DNA of 64,000 bases from Marilutibacter spongiae (lineage in GTDB: Bacteria > Pseudomonadota > Gammaproteobacteria > Xanthomonadales > Xanthomonadaceae). How positions within the stretch are numbered: the first letter of the stretch is position 1; every line of letters begins with the position of its first letter. The DNA lies in the NCBI RefSeq assembly GCF_014145325.1, contig NZ_JACHTF010000015.1, positions 39,651 to 103,650 of the forward strand. Reading direction: 5' to 3'. Below the pieces are notes generated by a model that searched no databases, was not told where the DNA came from, and saw nothing but the letters and a program-made list of their open reading frames with translations. Position numbers and translations under genes: made by a program. Shown here one piece after another: positions 23,273 to 32,288 of this stretch.

Positions 23273-23593
23273 ATGGCATTTCCAACCGCCGTCAATGACC
23301 AGATCACCGATGCGGTCACCCAGTCGAACGTCAAGGTCGTGGCCGAGTCGCCGGCCATGGCGATGGGGTCGATCTACCAGACCATGGCGCACTCGACCGG
23401 CATCCTCTTCGAGAACGCGGTGTCCTCGCAGCAGCAGCAGAACACCCTCGCGCAGGCTGCGGCCAACCAGGGCGTGATGCAGATCTACAGCCTCGATACC
23501 ACGGCTGCCGCGGGGGCGTCGGAGAAGGTGGCCCAGACCGGCGTGTCCGACAACCTGACCAGCCTGCTCACCGTCCTCAACGCCTTCAAGTAA
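23273..23593 (+). CDS. RebB family R-body protein
   Basis: 106 residues, MAFPTAVNDQITDAVTQSNV onward: a full-length RebB with the central ILFENAVSSQQQQNTLAQAAANQGVMQIYSLDTT segment. AAGGAG lies nine bases before the ATG. Nearly identical to the next gene over residues 1-98 (tandem duplication), differing mainly at the C-terminal end. R-bodies are built from such small helical proteins polymerised into a rolled ribbon that unrolls on acidification in the classical case. Confidence 0.92.
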   Translation: MAFPTAVNDQITDAVTQSNVKVVAESPAMAMGSIYQTMAHSTGILFENAVSSQQQQNTLAQAAANQGVMQIYSLDTTAAAGASEKVAQTGVSDNLTSLLTVLNAFK

Positions 23594-23681
23594 ACGCGTC
23601 GCACGGGCGCACCTTGGCCTGAACCGGGCCGCTTGAACGTCATCCTCATGGCCGGACCGGCCGTTTACCAGGAGAAATCCC

Positions 23682-24026
23682 ATGGCATATCCCACTGCAG
23701 TCAACAACCAGATCACCGATGCGGTGACCCAGTCGAACGTCAAGGTCGTGGGCGAATCGCCGGCCATGGCGATGGCCTCGATGTACCAGACCATGGCCCA
23801 TTCCACCGGCATCCTGTTCGAGAACGCGGTGTCGGCGCAGCAGCAGCAGAACACGCTGTCGCAGGCCGCGGCCAACCAGGGCGTGATGCAGATCTACAGC
23901 CTCGACACGACCGCCGCGGCCGGCGCGACGGAAAAGGTCGCCCAGACCGGCGTGTCCGACAACCTCACCAGCCTGTTGACCGTGCTGCAGGCGTTTTCCG
24001 GCAGCCGCAAGCCCGAGGGCCTGTAA
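23682..24026 (+). CDS. RebB family R-body protein
   Basis: 114 residues, paralogous to the preceding gene (about nine in ten residues alike over the shared part by eye) with an extra SGSRKPEGL tail. AGGAG is nine bases upstream of the ATG. The 88-bp spacer to the preceding gene has no terminator, so both are likely co-transcribed; a 10-bp GC hairpin follows at 24033-24055. Confidence 0.92.
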   Translation: MAYPTAVNNQITDAVTQSNVKVVGESPAMAMASMYQTMAHSTGILFENAVSAQQQQNTLSQAAANQGVMQIYSLDTTAAAGATEKVAQTGVSDNLTSLLTVLQAFSGSRKPEGL

Positions 24027-24032
24027 GACCTC

Positions 24033-24055
24033 CGGCGCCGGCATGGCCGGCGCCG
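24033..24055. terminator. GC hairpin after the last rebB, possible terminator
   Basis: CGGCGCCGGC/GCCGGCGCCG, a 10-bp stem with a 3-nt loop, 7 bp after the stop. No T tract, so termination is uncertain; it could stabilise the reb mRNA. Confidence 0.45.
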
Positions 24056-24222
24056 TTCCCATGCCGGGCATGCGCCGCTCCCGTCCACGGGATGACGGCT
24101 ACCGGTCGAACGGCTATACCTGTGCCACCGCGATATCCGGGACGCCGCTTCGGCAGTGGCGGCGCCCAGCAACAGGGATGCGGTGGCGCGGACAGGAGTC
24201 GGGGCAGCACAAGGAAGGGGAT

Positions 24223-24357
24223 ATGGACGCTTCATCGGGCGCAGCTTGTCCTGGCAGGCGGTCGACGCGGCCGCGCCGCACGCTGGCGGCAAACCCGGGA
24301 CGCACGCGTCCACGCCAGGCAGGCGCGAACCGTCCGGGTGGCACGCCGCGTGCGTGA
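24223..24357 (+). CDS. 44-residue leader frame overlapping the Crp/Fnr start
   Basis: MDASSGAACPGRR..., very basic, with an excellent ribosome site (AAGGAAGGGG two bases before the ATG). Its stop (24355-24357) overlaps the presumed GTG start of the Crp/Fnr gene by eight bases. Either a translationally coupled leader peptide or the true N-terminus of the regulator disconnected by a frameshift. The intergenic part before it (24056-24222) shows nothing else. Confidence 0.35.
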   Translation: MDASSGAACPGRRSTRPRRTLAANPGRTRPRQAGANRPGGTPRA

Positions 24358-25132
24358 GCCCGTCTCCGCCGGCGGGCAGGAACCGACGGCCATCGGCAGC
24401 GACACCCATGCCGGACGCGCGCGGCTCCTGGCGAGTGCCGCGTTCTTCGAGGGCATGTCGGGCCGCCTGGTGGCGCACGTGGCCAATCATTCGATCGAGC
24501 GGCGCCTGGACGACGGCGAGGCGCTGTTCTTCAAGAACGACCCGGGCGACTTCATGGCCATCGTCGTCTCCGGGCGCATCCACAAGACGCTCTATGGCCC
24601 CGAGGGCCAGGAGTTGATCGTCGATGCGATCGGCGTCGGCGAAAGCGTTGGCGAGACGGCCCTTCTGGACCCGATGCGCCGCAACTTCACCGCGGTCGCG
24701 CATGGCCCCACCCACGTGCTGGTGCTGCCGCGTCGCCACTTCCACCTGCTCCTGCAGGAGCCGGCGCTGCTGGAGCGCGCGTACGCCGTGCTGTGCGCAC
24801 GCCTGCGACGGGCGGTGGACTGCCTGGAGACGCTGTGCCTGCACCGCCTCGAGTCACGGCTGGCGCGCCACCTGCTGTCGAACATCGACGAGGCGCGTTC
24901 GGCCACCAGCGGGCATTGCATCGTCACCCTCCCGGCCACCCAGAGCATCCTCGCGGCGATGGTGAACGCGAGTCGCCCGAAGCTCAACGCCCAGTTGCAG
25001 GACTGGGACCGGTCGGGACTGATCAGCCGACGCCAGAACGTGCTGCGGATCCACGACATGGAGCGGATCCGCTTCAAGGCCCAACTGGGCCGGCTGCAGG
25101 CCGCGCCGCGCGTGCGGCTGGGACCGGGCTGA
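24350..25132 (+). CDS. Crp/Fnr family transcription regulator of the R-body locus
   Basis: 260 residues from the GTG at 24350. Residues 20-140 form a cyclic-nucleotide-binding-like beta roll (LLASAAFFEGMSGRLVAHV ... DDGEALFFKNDPGDFMAIVVSGRIHKTLYG ... ESVGETALLD), without the exact cAMP-binding RS pair of Crp (here MRRNF). A winged HTH follows (TLPATQSILAAMVNASRPKLNAQLQDWDRSGLI), whose recognition helix differs from Crp (SRETV). No Cys cluster for an Fe-S centre. The start is uncertain: no ribosome site, and an overlapping 44-aa frame lies upstream. Likely controls the reb genes and perhaps the palindrome at 20619. Confidence 0.8.
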   Translation: MREPVSAGGQEPTAIGSDTHAGRARLLASAAFFEGMSGRLVAHVANHSIERRLDDGEALFFKNDPGDFMAIVVSGRIHKTLYGPEGQELIVDAIGVGESVGETALLDPMRRNFTAVAHGPTHVLVLPRRHFHLLLQEPALLERAYAVLCARLRRAVDCLETLCLHRLESRLARHLLSNIDEARSATSGHCIVTLPATQSILAAMVNASRPKLNAQLQDWDRSGLISRRQNVLRIHDMERIRFKAQLGRLQAAPRVRLGPG

Positions 25133-25138
25133 GCACGG

Positions 25139-25789
25139 TCAGTCCAGCAAGGGCTCCAGCAGGGGCCAGACATGGTCGCGCAGACGCGGTTGAGCCGCCG
25201 CGACCGGGTGCAGGTTGTCGGCCTGGAAGTTGGCGCGATCCCGGGCGATGGGCTCCAGCAGGAAGGGCAGCAGGCTGACGTCGTGGGTCTCGGCCAGCGT
25301 GGTGTAGTTGGCGGCGAAACCCTCCGTGTAGCGCGCACCGAGGTTCGGCGGCATGCGCATGCCGACCAGCAGCACGCGGGCGCCGGCGGCCTTCGATGCG
25401 CGGATCATCCGGTCGAGGTTTTCGCGCGTCTGCGCCAGTGGCAGCCCGCGCAAGCCGTCGTTCGCGCCCAGTTCGATCACCACGACCGCGGGCGCGTGGC
25501 GGGCAAGCTCCGCCGCGATGCGCGAAGCGCCGCCGGCGGTGGTCTCGCCGCTGATGCTGGCGTTCACGACCTTCCATCCCGGATGGGTGCTGGCGATGCG
25601 GTCGGCGGTCAGCGCCACCCACCCCTGCGCGCTCGCCAGGCCGTGCGCGGCCGACAGCGAGTCGCCCATCACCAGCACCGTGCGCGGCTTGGCGGCCGGA
25701 CGCGCAGTGGCGGACGCGGCCGACTGTGCCCATGCAGGGGCCACCAGGGCGAGCGCAACCAGCAGTACCAGCGCGCGCGACCAACCCAT
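25139..25789 (-). CDS. tesA: Arylesterase / lysophospholipase L1 (GDSL hydrolase)
   Basis: 216 residues from MGWSRALVLLVALALVAPAWA, a typical Sec signal peptide, so periplasmic. Block I GDSLSAAHGL (nucleophile Ser), block III GANDGLRG and block V DNLHPV (Asp-x-x-His) give the SGNH triad. It hydrolyses acyl esters and thioesters. An alternative ATG at 25891 has a better ribosome site (GAAGGA) but would put 34 residues before the signal peptide. Divergent from ybbA, as in E. coli. Confidence 0.85.
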   Translation of the reverse strand: MGWSRALVLLVALALVAPAWAQSAASATARPAAKPRTVLVMGDSLSAAHGLASAQGWVALTADRIASTHPGWKVVNASISGETTAGGASRIAAELARHAPAVVVIELGANDGLRGLPLAQTRENLDRMIRASKAAGARVLLVGMRMPPNLGARYTEGFAANYTTLAETHDVSLLPFLLEPIARDRANFQADNLHPVAAAQPRLRDHVWPLLEPLLD

Positions 25790-25930
25790 GGCCCATTGAA
25801 GCGGGCGCCGCGATCCCGCATATCGGGTCAATGCATGCGACCCTTGGGCGTCGCGCGCGGTCGCGGCAGTCGAGTGTCCCATCGCGTGCATGCGGCTTCC
25901 TTCATTCATCTGGATAACGTCAGGATCATC

Positions 25931-26656
25931 ATGGCCCACGCCACCGTACCGCAAGCTGAAGTCCGGCCCGTCGCCGCCCTGCAGGTCGATTCGCTCGGCA
26001 AGCGGGTGGCCCTGCCTTCGGGCTCACTGACCATCCTCGACGGCATCGGCTTCGGCATCGACGCCGGCGACACCGTGGCCATCGTCGGCGCGTCGGGGTC
26101 GGGCAAGAGCACCCTGCTGTCGCTCATGGCCGGCCTGGACGTGCCGAGCGAGGGCGAGGTGAGGCTGGACGGCGAGGCCCTGTCCTCGCTCGACGAGGAC
26201 GGCCGGGCCCGCGTGCGCGGGGACAAGGTCGGCTTCGTATTCCAGAACTTCCAGCTGCTGCCTTCGCTCACCGCGCTGGAGAACGTGATGCTGCCGCTGG
26301 AGCTTCGCGGCGAGCGCGACGCCGAGTCGCCGGCACGGCGGATCCTGGGCACGGTCGGGCTGGGCGAGCGCCTGGATCACTATCCCCGTCAGTTGTCGGG
26401 CGGCGAACAGCAGCGCGTGGCGCTGGCGCGCGCGTTCGTGACGCGGCCGGCCCTGTTGTTCGCCGACGAACCCACCGGCAACCTGGACACCCATACCGGT
26501 CAGGCCGTGATCGACCTGCTGTTCGCGCTCAATGCCGACGCCGGGACGACCCTGGTGCTGGTCACCCATGACGATGCCCTGGCCGGACGCTGCCGTCGGC
26601 GCCTGCGGCTGGACAGCGGTCGCCTGGTCGCCGACGAAGGACGCCAGGCCCGATGA
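25931..26656 (+). CDS. ybbA: ABC transporter ATP-binding protein YbbA
   Basis: 241 residues. Walker [11 protein letters not shown]-loop FQNFQLL, signature [14 protein letters not shown], Walker [13 protein letters not shown] and H-loop VTHD are intact: a LolD/MacB-type ATPase. It overlaps the permease start by ATGA at 26653-26656. The order tesA (divergent), ybbA, ybbP matches E. coli, where the exporter is thought to act on an envelope lipid or peptide; the substrate is not known. Confidence 0.9.
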   Translation: MAHATVPQAEVRPVAALQVDSLGKRVALPSGSLTILDGIGFGIDAGDTVAIVGASGSGKSTLLSLMAGLDVPSEGEVRLDGEALSSLDEDGRARVRGDKVGFVFQNFQLLPSLTALENVMLPLELRGERDAESPARRILGTVGLGERLDHYPRQLSGGEQQRVALARAFVTRPALLFADEPTGNLDTHTGQAVIDLLFALNADAGTTLVLVTHDDALAGRCRRRLRLDSGRLVADEGRQAR

Positions 26657-29160
26657 AGACCCTGGCCCTGGCATGGCGGCAGATGCGCCGCGACCTGCGC
26701 GCGGGCGACGTGCGCATCCTCTTCGCGGCGCTGGTGCTCGCGGTGGTCGCCGTGACCTCGGTGGGCCTGGTGACCGATCGCGCCGAACGCGCGCTCGCCG
26801 CGGAAGCCAATCGCCTGCTGGGCGGCGATGCGGTGGTGCGCGCCGACGCGCCCATCGACGACACGATCCGCGACGCGGCCGCGCTCGAGGGCCTGCGACA
26901 GGCCGAAACCCTGTCGCTGGACAGCATGGTCACCGTCGGCGACGGCGACGAGGCACGGCTGCAACTGAGCCAGTTGCAGGCCCTGGGCACGGGGTACCCG
27001 CTACGCGGCGGCTTCGTGCTGCGTGACGCCGACGGTAGTGGCCGGCGTGTGAGCGGAGGGCCCGACGCCGGCACGGCGTGGCTGAGCCAGGATGGCGCCG
27101 CGCGCCTGGACGCGGCCCCCGGGGACATCCTGGGCGTGGGCGACCTCCAGCTGCGCCTGGCGGGCATCGTGGTCGAGGAGCCCGACGCATCCATCGATTA
27201 CTTCAACATCGCCCCCAAGGTGTTCATGAACCTCGACGACCTGGCCGCGACCGGCCTGGTCCAGGAAGGCAGCCGCATCCGTTATCGCCTGGCGGTCGCG
27301 GGCACGCCTTCGGCGGTGGACGCGTTCACGAACGCGGTCGAACCACTGATCGGCCGCGGCCAGCGCCTGCAGACGATCAAGGACGCGCGTCCGGAGGTGC
27401 GTTCCTCGCTCGATCGCGCGGGCCGCTTCCTCGGGCTGGCGGCGCTGGTGTCGGTGGTACTGGCGGCGATCGCGGTGGCGATGGCCGCGCGCCGGCACAG
27501 CGAGCGCCACCTCTCGGGCAGCGCCGTCATGCGCTGCCTGGGCGCGCAGCAGCGCACCCTGGTGGCGATCCACGTGGGCGAACTCGTGTTCCTGGGGCTG
27601 TTCGCCAGCACCCTGGGCGTGCTCCTGGCCTTCGCGCTGCAGGCCGCCGTCGCCGGCTGGCTGGCCGAGGCCCTGCGCATCGACATCCCGGCCGCGTCGG
27701 CGTGGCCGATCCTGCGCGGATACGCGGTGGGCCTGGTGGTGCTGCTCGCCTTCGGCGCCCCGCCGGTGCTGGCCCTGCGCCGGGTGTCGGCCCTGCGCGT
27801 ACTGCGCCGCGACCTTGATCCGGTCGAACCTGCGGCATGGCTGGTCGCCGCGTCGGGACTGGCCGGGCTGGCCGCGCTGCTGTGGTGGCAGGCGGGGTCG
27901 GCCACCCTGGCCCTGGCCATGCTCGGTGGCCTGCTGGCCACCTTCGCCGCGCTCGCGTTGCTGGCCTGGGGCCTGATCGTGCTGGTGCGCCGCCTTCGCG
28001 CGCGGCTGCGCGGCAGCCTGCGCTATGGGCTGGCCAATGTCGGCCGCCATGCCGCCACCAGCATCGCCCAGGTCTCCGCCCTCGGGCTGGGACTGATGGC
28101 CCTGCTGCTGCTGACCTTCGTGCGCACCGACCTGCTCGACCGCTGGCAGCTGGCCCTGGCCGAAGACGCGCCGAACCGCTTCATCATCAACGTGCAGGAC
28201 GACCAGATCGACGCGGTCGCCGGCTTCATCGCCGCGCAGGGCCTCGCGCCGCCGACGCTGCATCCGATGGTGCGCGCGCGCCTGGTGAGCGAGGACGGGA
28301 AGCCGGTCACCGGCGAGGACTACGCCGACCGCGGCGGGCGCGCGGAGCGGATGGCCGAGCGTACCTTCAACCTGTCGTCCGCGGCGCGCCTGCGCGACGA
28401 CAACCGGGTCACGGCGGGGCGCTTCTGGACCGGACGCCCGGCACGGCCCGAGCTGTCGGTGGAGGAGGACTTCGCCGCCGACCTGGGCTGGACGATCGGC
28501 GACCGCATCGGCTTCGACATCGCCGGACAGGCCTTCGAAGGCACCATCACCAGCCTGCGCAGCGTCGACTGGGAAAGCTTCCAGCCCAACTTCTTCGTGA
28601 TCGCGTCGCCCGGCGCGCTCGACGGCTACCCCGCCAGCCACATCACCGCGGTGCGCCTGCCGGGCGAGCACCCGCGCTTCACCGCGGACCTGGTGCGCCA
28701 GTTCCCCAACCTGTCGGTCATCGACATCGACGCCGTGCTCGACCAGGTGCGCAGCACCGCCGACCAGGTCTCGATGGTCGTCCGGGTGGTGTTCTACTTC
28801 TCGCTGGTCGCCGGCGTGCTGGTGCTGGTGGCCGCCATCAGCGCCAGCCAGGACGAGCGCATGCAGGAGGGCGCGGTGATGCGCGCGCTGGGCGGCAGCC
28901 GGCGCCAGTTGCGCTGGGCGCAGGTGTCGGAGTTCGCCGCGATCGGCCTGCTCGCCGGGCTGGTGGCGGCGGTGGCCGCGTCGGTGCTGTCGGGCGTGGT
29001 CGCGGTGAACGTCTTCGACCTGCCCTGGCGCCCCGACCTGGGCATGGCGGCGTTCGGCGGCGGTGTCGGCATGCTCGCCGCCGTGCTGGCCGGCCTGGCC
29101 GCCACGCGCCGGGTGCTCGACGCACCGCCGTCGGTGACCCTGCGCGAGCTCGACGGATAA
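26653..29160 (+). CDS. ybbP: FtsX-like ABC permease YbbP
   Basis: 835 residues with about ten membrane helices: one near the N-terminus, clusters at about 270-450 and 705-825, and two large periplasmic segments. The C-terminal block DERMQEGAVMRALGGSRRQLRWAQVSEFAAIGLLAG is the FtsX/MacB permease signature, and a similar RHLSGSAVMRCLGAQQRTLVAIHVGE occurs in the first half, showing internal duplication. It pairs with YbbA, stop and start overlapping. Confidence 0.9.
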   Translation: MKTLALAWRQMRRDLRAGDVRILFAALVLAVVAVTSVGLVTDRAERALAAEANRLLGGDAVVRADAPIDDTIRDAAALEGLRQAETLSLDSMVTVGDGDEARLQLSQLQALGTGYPLRGGFVLRDADGSGRRVSGGPDAGTAWLSQDGAARLDAAPGDILGVGDLQLRLAGIVVEEPDASIDYFNIAPKVFMNLDDLAATGLVQEGSRIRYRLAVAGTPSAVDAFTNAVEPLIGRGQRLQTIKDARPEVRSSLDRAGRFLGLAALVSVVLAAIAVAMAARRHSERHLSGSAVMRCLGAQQRTLVAIHVGELVFLGLFASTLGVLLAFALQAAVAGWLAEALRIDIPAASAWPILRGYAVGLVVLLAFGAPPVLALRRVSALRVLRRDLDPVEPAAWLVAASGLAGLAALLWWQAGSATLALAMLGGLLATFAALALLAWGLIVLVRRLRARLRGSLRYGLANVGRHAATSIAQVSALGLGLMALLLLTFVRTDLLDRWQLALAEDAPNRFIINVQDDQIDAVAGFIAAQGLAPPTLHPMVRARLVSEDGKPVTGEDYADRGGRAERMAERTFNLSSAARLRDDNRVTAGRFWTGRPARPELSVEEDFAADLGWTIGDRIGFDIAGQAFEGTITSLRSVDWESFQPNFFVIASPGALDGYPASHITAVRLPGEHPRFTADLVRQFPNLSVIDIDAVLDQVRSTADQVSMVVRVVFYFSLVAGVLVLVAAISASQDERMQEGAVMRALGGSRRQLRWAQVSEFAAIGLLAGLVAAVAASVLSGVVAVNVFDLPWRPDLGMAAFGGGVGMLAAVLAGLAATRRVLDAPPSVTLRELDG

Positions 29161-29219
29161 GGCGGGCCGGCCCCGCCGGACCCACGTAGAATCGCGGTAT
29201 CCCCCGCGTGATCCGACGT

Positions 29220-30284
29220 ATGCCCAGCGACCGCCAAGACGATGCCCTGACCACCCTGATGCTGCCCTTCGCCAATGGCCTGCTCGACTGGCCGGCGACG
29301 GGGGGCGCGCTGTTCCTGCGCGCGCGCGACGGCTGGCCGCTGCACCGCCAGCCGCTCCCGGGGCTGGTCTGCGAGCAGGGATTCCGCCCCGAGGCCAAGG
29401 CGCTGGAACACGCCGGACTGGCCCTGCGCGAGGAAGGGGAGGCGGCCGACCGGCGGTTTCCCCTGGTCATGCTGCTGCCGCCGCGCCAGCGCGCCGAGTC
29501 GCGTGCGCTGATGGCCCGTGCCGTCGCCGCCACCGCGCCGGGCGGCCGCGTGCTGGCCTGCGTGCCCAACAACGAGGGCGCGCGCTCGGCCGAGGACGAC
29601 CTCAAGCAGCTGGTCGGCAAGGTCAGCTCGCTGAGCAAGCACAAGTGCCGCGTGTTCTGGAGCGCACCGCTCGAAGGCGGGGTCGACGCCGACCTTCTCG
29701 CGCGCTGGCGGGACCTCGATGCCATACGGCCGGTCCTGGACGGCCGCTTCCACAGCCGGCCCGGCGTGTTCGCCTGGGATCGCGTCGACACCGCCTCGGC
29801 GCTGCTGGTCGAGCACCTGCCCGCGGACCTGCGCGGTCGCGCCGCGGACCTGGGGGCCGGCTTCGGCTACCTCTCGCACGCCCTGCTCGGACGCTGCGCC
29901 GGCATCACCGCGCTCGACGTGTTCGAGGCCGAGGCGCGCGCGCTGGCCCTGGCGCGCCGCAACCTGGCGGACGCGCGCGTGCCGGTCGGCTTCCATTGGC
30001 ACGACGTCACCGAAGGCCTGCCCGGCCGCTACGACGTCGTGGTCAGCAATCCGCCCTTCCACGGACAGGGACGCGGCGACCGCCCCGACATCGGGCGCCG
30101 CTTCATCCAGGCGGCCGCGCAGGCATTGGAGCCCGGCGGTCGCCTGTGGATGGTCGCCAATCGCCACCTGCCTTACGAAGACGTGCTCGACGCGGCCTTC
30201 GGCGAGGTCCGGGTGCACGCCCAGCGCGACGGCTTCAAGGTCATCGAGGGCACCCGGGCGCGCGGCGGCGGGCGCCCGCGGTGA
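29220..30284 (+). CDS. rsmC: 16S rRNA m2G1207 methyltransferase RsmC
   Basis: 354 residues from the ATG at 29220 (a GTG four codons earlier is possible). Tandem methyltransferase folds: a degenerate N-terminal half and a catalytic C-terminal half with the SAM motif ADLGAGFGYLSHALL and the guanine-methylating VVSNPPFHGQG (NPPF). PNNEGARSAEDDLKQL is typical of RsmC. Methylates G1207 of 16S rRNA in the 30S subunit. First of three overlapping genes (GTGA junction with rsuA). Confidence 0.88.
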   Translation: MPSDRQDDALTTLMLPFANGLLDWPATGGALFLRARDGWPLHRQPLPGLVCEQGFRPEAKALEHAGLALREEGEAADRRFPLVMLLPPRQRAESRALMARAVAATAPGGRVLACVPNNEGARSAEDDLKQLVGKVSSLSKHKCRVFWSAPLEGGVDADLLARWRDLDAIRPVLDGRFHSRPGVFAWDRVDTASALLVEHLPADLRGRAADLGAGFGYLSHALLGRCAGITALDVFEAEARALALARRNLADARVPVGFHWHDVTEGLPGRYDVVVSNPPFHGQGRGDRPDIGRRFIQAAAQALEPGGRLWMVANRHLPYEDVLDAAFGEVRVHAQRDGFKVIEGTRARGGGRPR

Positions 30285-30988
30285 GGCTGGTCCGCCTCAT
30301 CGCGAACCTCGGCTACGGCAGTCGCAAGCAGGTCGCGGCGATGTTCCGCGAGGGTCGGATCACCGATCCCGATGGCGAGGTGCTGTACGCCGACGACAAG
30401 GTCGAGCACGCGCAGCTGCGGGTCGATGGCGAGCCTCTGGACCCGCCGGCCGGCCTGGTGCTCGCCCTGCACAAGCCGGTGGGGTTCACCTGTTCCACCC
30501 GTGATCCCGGCCGCATCGTCTACGATCTGCTGCCGCCGCGCTTCCGCCTGCGCTCGCCGGTGCTGTCGACGGTGGGCCGGCTCGACCGCGATACCAGCGG
30601 CCTGCTGCTGATGACCGACGACGGCGGCCTGCTGCACCGGATCATCTCGCCCCGCTCGCAGCTCGCCAAGGTGTACGAGGCGGAACTGGCCGAGCCCCTG
30701 CGCGGCGACGAGGCGGCGCTGTTCGCCAGCGGCAGCCTCATGCTGGAGTCGGAGAAGACGCCGCTGGCCCCGGCCGGGCTGGAGGTGCTTGCGCCACGTC
30801 GCGCCCGGCTCAGCCTGACCGAGGGCCGCTACCACCAGGTCCGGCGGATGTTCGCCGCGGTGGGCAACCACGTCGAAGCCCTGCACCGCGTGCGCATCGG
30901 TGGCCTGGCGGTCGATGGCCTGGCCGCGGGCGAGTGGCGTGCGCTCGGGGCCGCCGACCTGCAACGCCTGTTCGGCGAAGCGGCGTGA
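30281..30988 (+). CDS. rsuA: 16S rRNA pseudouridine 516 synthase RsuA
   Basis: 235 residues from GTG at 30281, overlapping the rsmC stop (GTGA). N-terminal S4 RNA-binding part (VRLIANLGYGSRKQVAAMFREGRI), then the catalytic GRLDRDTSGLLLMTDDG (Asp nucleophile), KVYEAEL and EGRYHQVRRMFAAVGNHVEALHRVRIG. The last blocks match RsuA rather than RluB/E/F. Acts on U516 of 16S rRNA. Coupling to rsmC joins two 16S modification enzymes. Confidence 0.87.
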   Translation: MRLVRLIANLGYGSRKQVAAMFREGRITDPDGEVLYADDKVEHAQLRVDGEPLDPPAGLVLALHKPVGFTCSTRDPGRIVYDLLPPRFRLRSPVLSTVGRLDRDTSGLLLMTDDGGLLHRIISPRSQLAKVYEAELAEPLRGDEAALFASGSLMLESEKTPLAPAGLEVLAPRRARLSLTEGRYHQVRRMFAAVGNHVEALHRVRIGGLAVDGLAAGEWRALGAADLQRLFGEAA

Positions 30989-31695
30989 CGGCGGGCGTGG
31001 ACACGGCCTTGCCGGCGTTGCCGGCGATCGGTTTCAGGCCGCAGGCCCTGCTGTTCGACATGGACGGCACCCTGATCGAGAGCGAACGCCACCTGGCCGA
31101 ATGCAGCCGCCAGGCCAGTGCGGAGCTCGGACTGGCGCTGGAGCCTTCGCTGTGGCTGTCGATGATCGGCCTGTCGGAGACCGTGTGCCGGCAGATGCTG
31201 CATGCGCGCCTGGACGAGGCGCAGGTCGACGCGCTGCAGGAGCGGACCCTGGCGCTCTACGAGGCGCGCGTGGAGGCCGGCCTGCCCTTGCGGCCGGGCG
31301 TGCGCGCGATGCTCGACTGGGCCGAGGTGGTCGCTGTCCCCCGTGCGGTGGTGACCTCGACGCGTCGCGAGCGCGCCGAGCGCAAACTGGCCCGCTGCGA
31401 CCTGCGGCGCTACTTCGAGCACGTGGTCACCGGCTCCGATGTCCGCGAGGCCAAGCCCGCGCCGGAGATCTACCTGCTGGCGGCAGCCATCCTGGGCGTG
31501 GACCCCGCGCGCTGCGTCGTGCTGGAGGATTCCGTGCCGGGCGTGCGGGCCGCGCTTGCGGCGGGCATGACGCCGATCCAGGTCCCGGACATGGTCGCGC
31601 CCGACGCGGAAGCGCGGCGCCTGGGGCATCGCATCGCCGATGGCCTGGCGCAGGCGCGCCGGGTCGTCGAGGCGGCCTGGGCACGGCCCGACTGA
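30985..31695 (+). CDS. HAD-IA family phosphatase
   Basis: 236 residues from GTG at 30985, overlapping the rsuA stop. Motif I LLFDMDGTLIESE (Asp nucleophile), motif II VVTSTRR, motif III KPAPEIYLLAA, motif IV VLEDSVPGVRAAL, with an alpha-helical cap after motif I: a beta-phosphoglucomutase/GPH-like haloacid dehalogenase phosphatase. Substrate not assignable. Third of the overlapping set. Confidence 0.85.
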   Translation: MTAGVDTALPALPAIGFRPQALLFDMDGTLIESERHLAECSRQASAELGLALEPSLWLSMIGLSETVCRQMLHARLDEAQVDALQERTLALYEARVEAGLPLRPGVRAMLDWAEVVAVPRAVVTSTRRERAERKLARCDLRRYFEHVVTGSDVREAKPAPEIYLLAAAILGVDPARCVVLEDSVPGVRAALAAGMTPIQVPDMVAPDAEARRLGHRIADGLAQARRVVEAAWARPD

Positions 31696-31708
31696 ACCCC
31701 GGCGCGGC

Positions 31709-32248
31709 TCAGTCCGCCATCAGCGTTCGCCAGCCCTCCGGGCCCAGTGCCTCCAGGGTCGCGATATTGCGCGCGACGATGACGTCCGGGTCGGGATAGG
31801 CCGCCACCGCGCGATCGATGCTGGCCTCGCGCAGCAGGTGCAGGGTGGGATGGGGCGAACGGTTGGTGTAGTTGCCCATCTCGTCCTGCGCGGTGCCGGC
31901 GAAGCGGTAGTCGGGGTGGAAGCTGGCGACCTGCAGTTCGCCCTCCAGGCCCAGTTCGGCGACCCTCGCCTCGGCCAGGCCGAGGAAGTCGTTGAAGTCG
32001 TAGAAGTCGCCCAGCACGTGCGGATGCACCAGCAGCGTCGTGTCCATCGCGGCGGGATCGCTGGCCTGCAGCAGGCGCAGCTCCGCGTCCAGCTGTTCCA
32101 GCAGCGCCGTGGGCGTGGTCGCCTCGCTGAGCACGTAGCGGACCTGGCGCTTGGCGTGCACGGCCTTGGCGAAGGGACACAGGTTGAGCCCGATGACCGC
32201 CTTCTCCAGCCAGTGGCGGGTTGCGGCGATGGGATCGTCGGAGTTCAC
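31709..32248 (-). CDS. DUF1415 family protein
   Basis: 179 residues. WLEKAVIGLNLCPFAKA near the N-terminus and FYDFNDFLGLAEA ... VASFHPDYRFAG ... YTNRSPHPTLHLLRE are the DUF1415 signature. Soluble, of unknown function; conserved Cys and His residues hint at an enzyme or metal site. Convergent with the HAD gene. Confidence 0.82.
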   Translation of the reverse strand: MNSDDPIAATRHWLEKAVIGLNLCPFAKAVHAKRQVRYVLSEATTPTALLEQLDAELRLLQASDPAAMDTTLLVHPHVLGDFYDFNDFLGLAEARVAELGLEGELQVASFHPDYRFAGTAQDEMGNYTNRSPHPTLHLLREASIDRAVAAYPDPDVIVARNIATLEALGPEGWRTLMAD

Positions 32249-32288
32249 GGTCCCGCCTCAGCCGCCGCGCGCGCCGCGCTGGCCCGGC

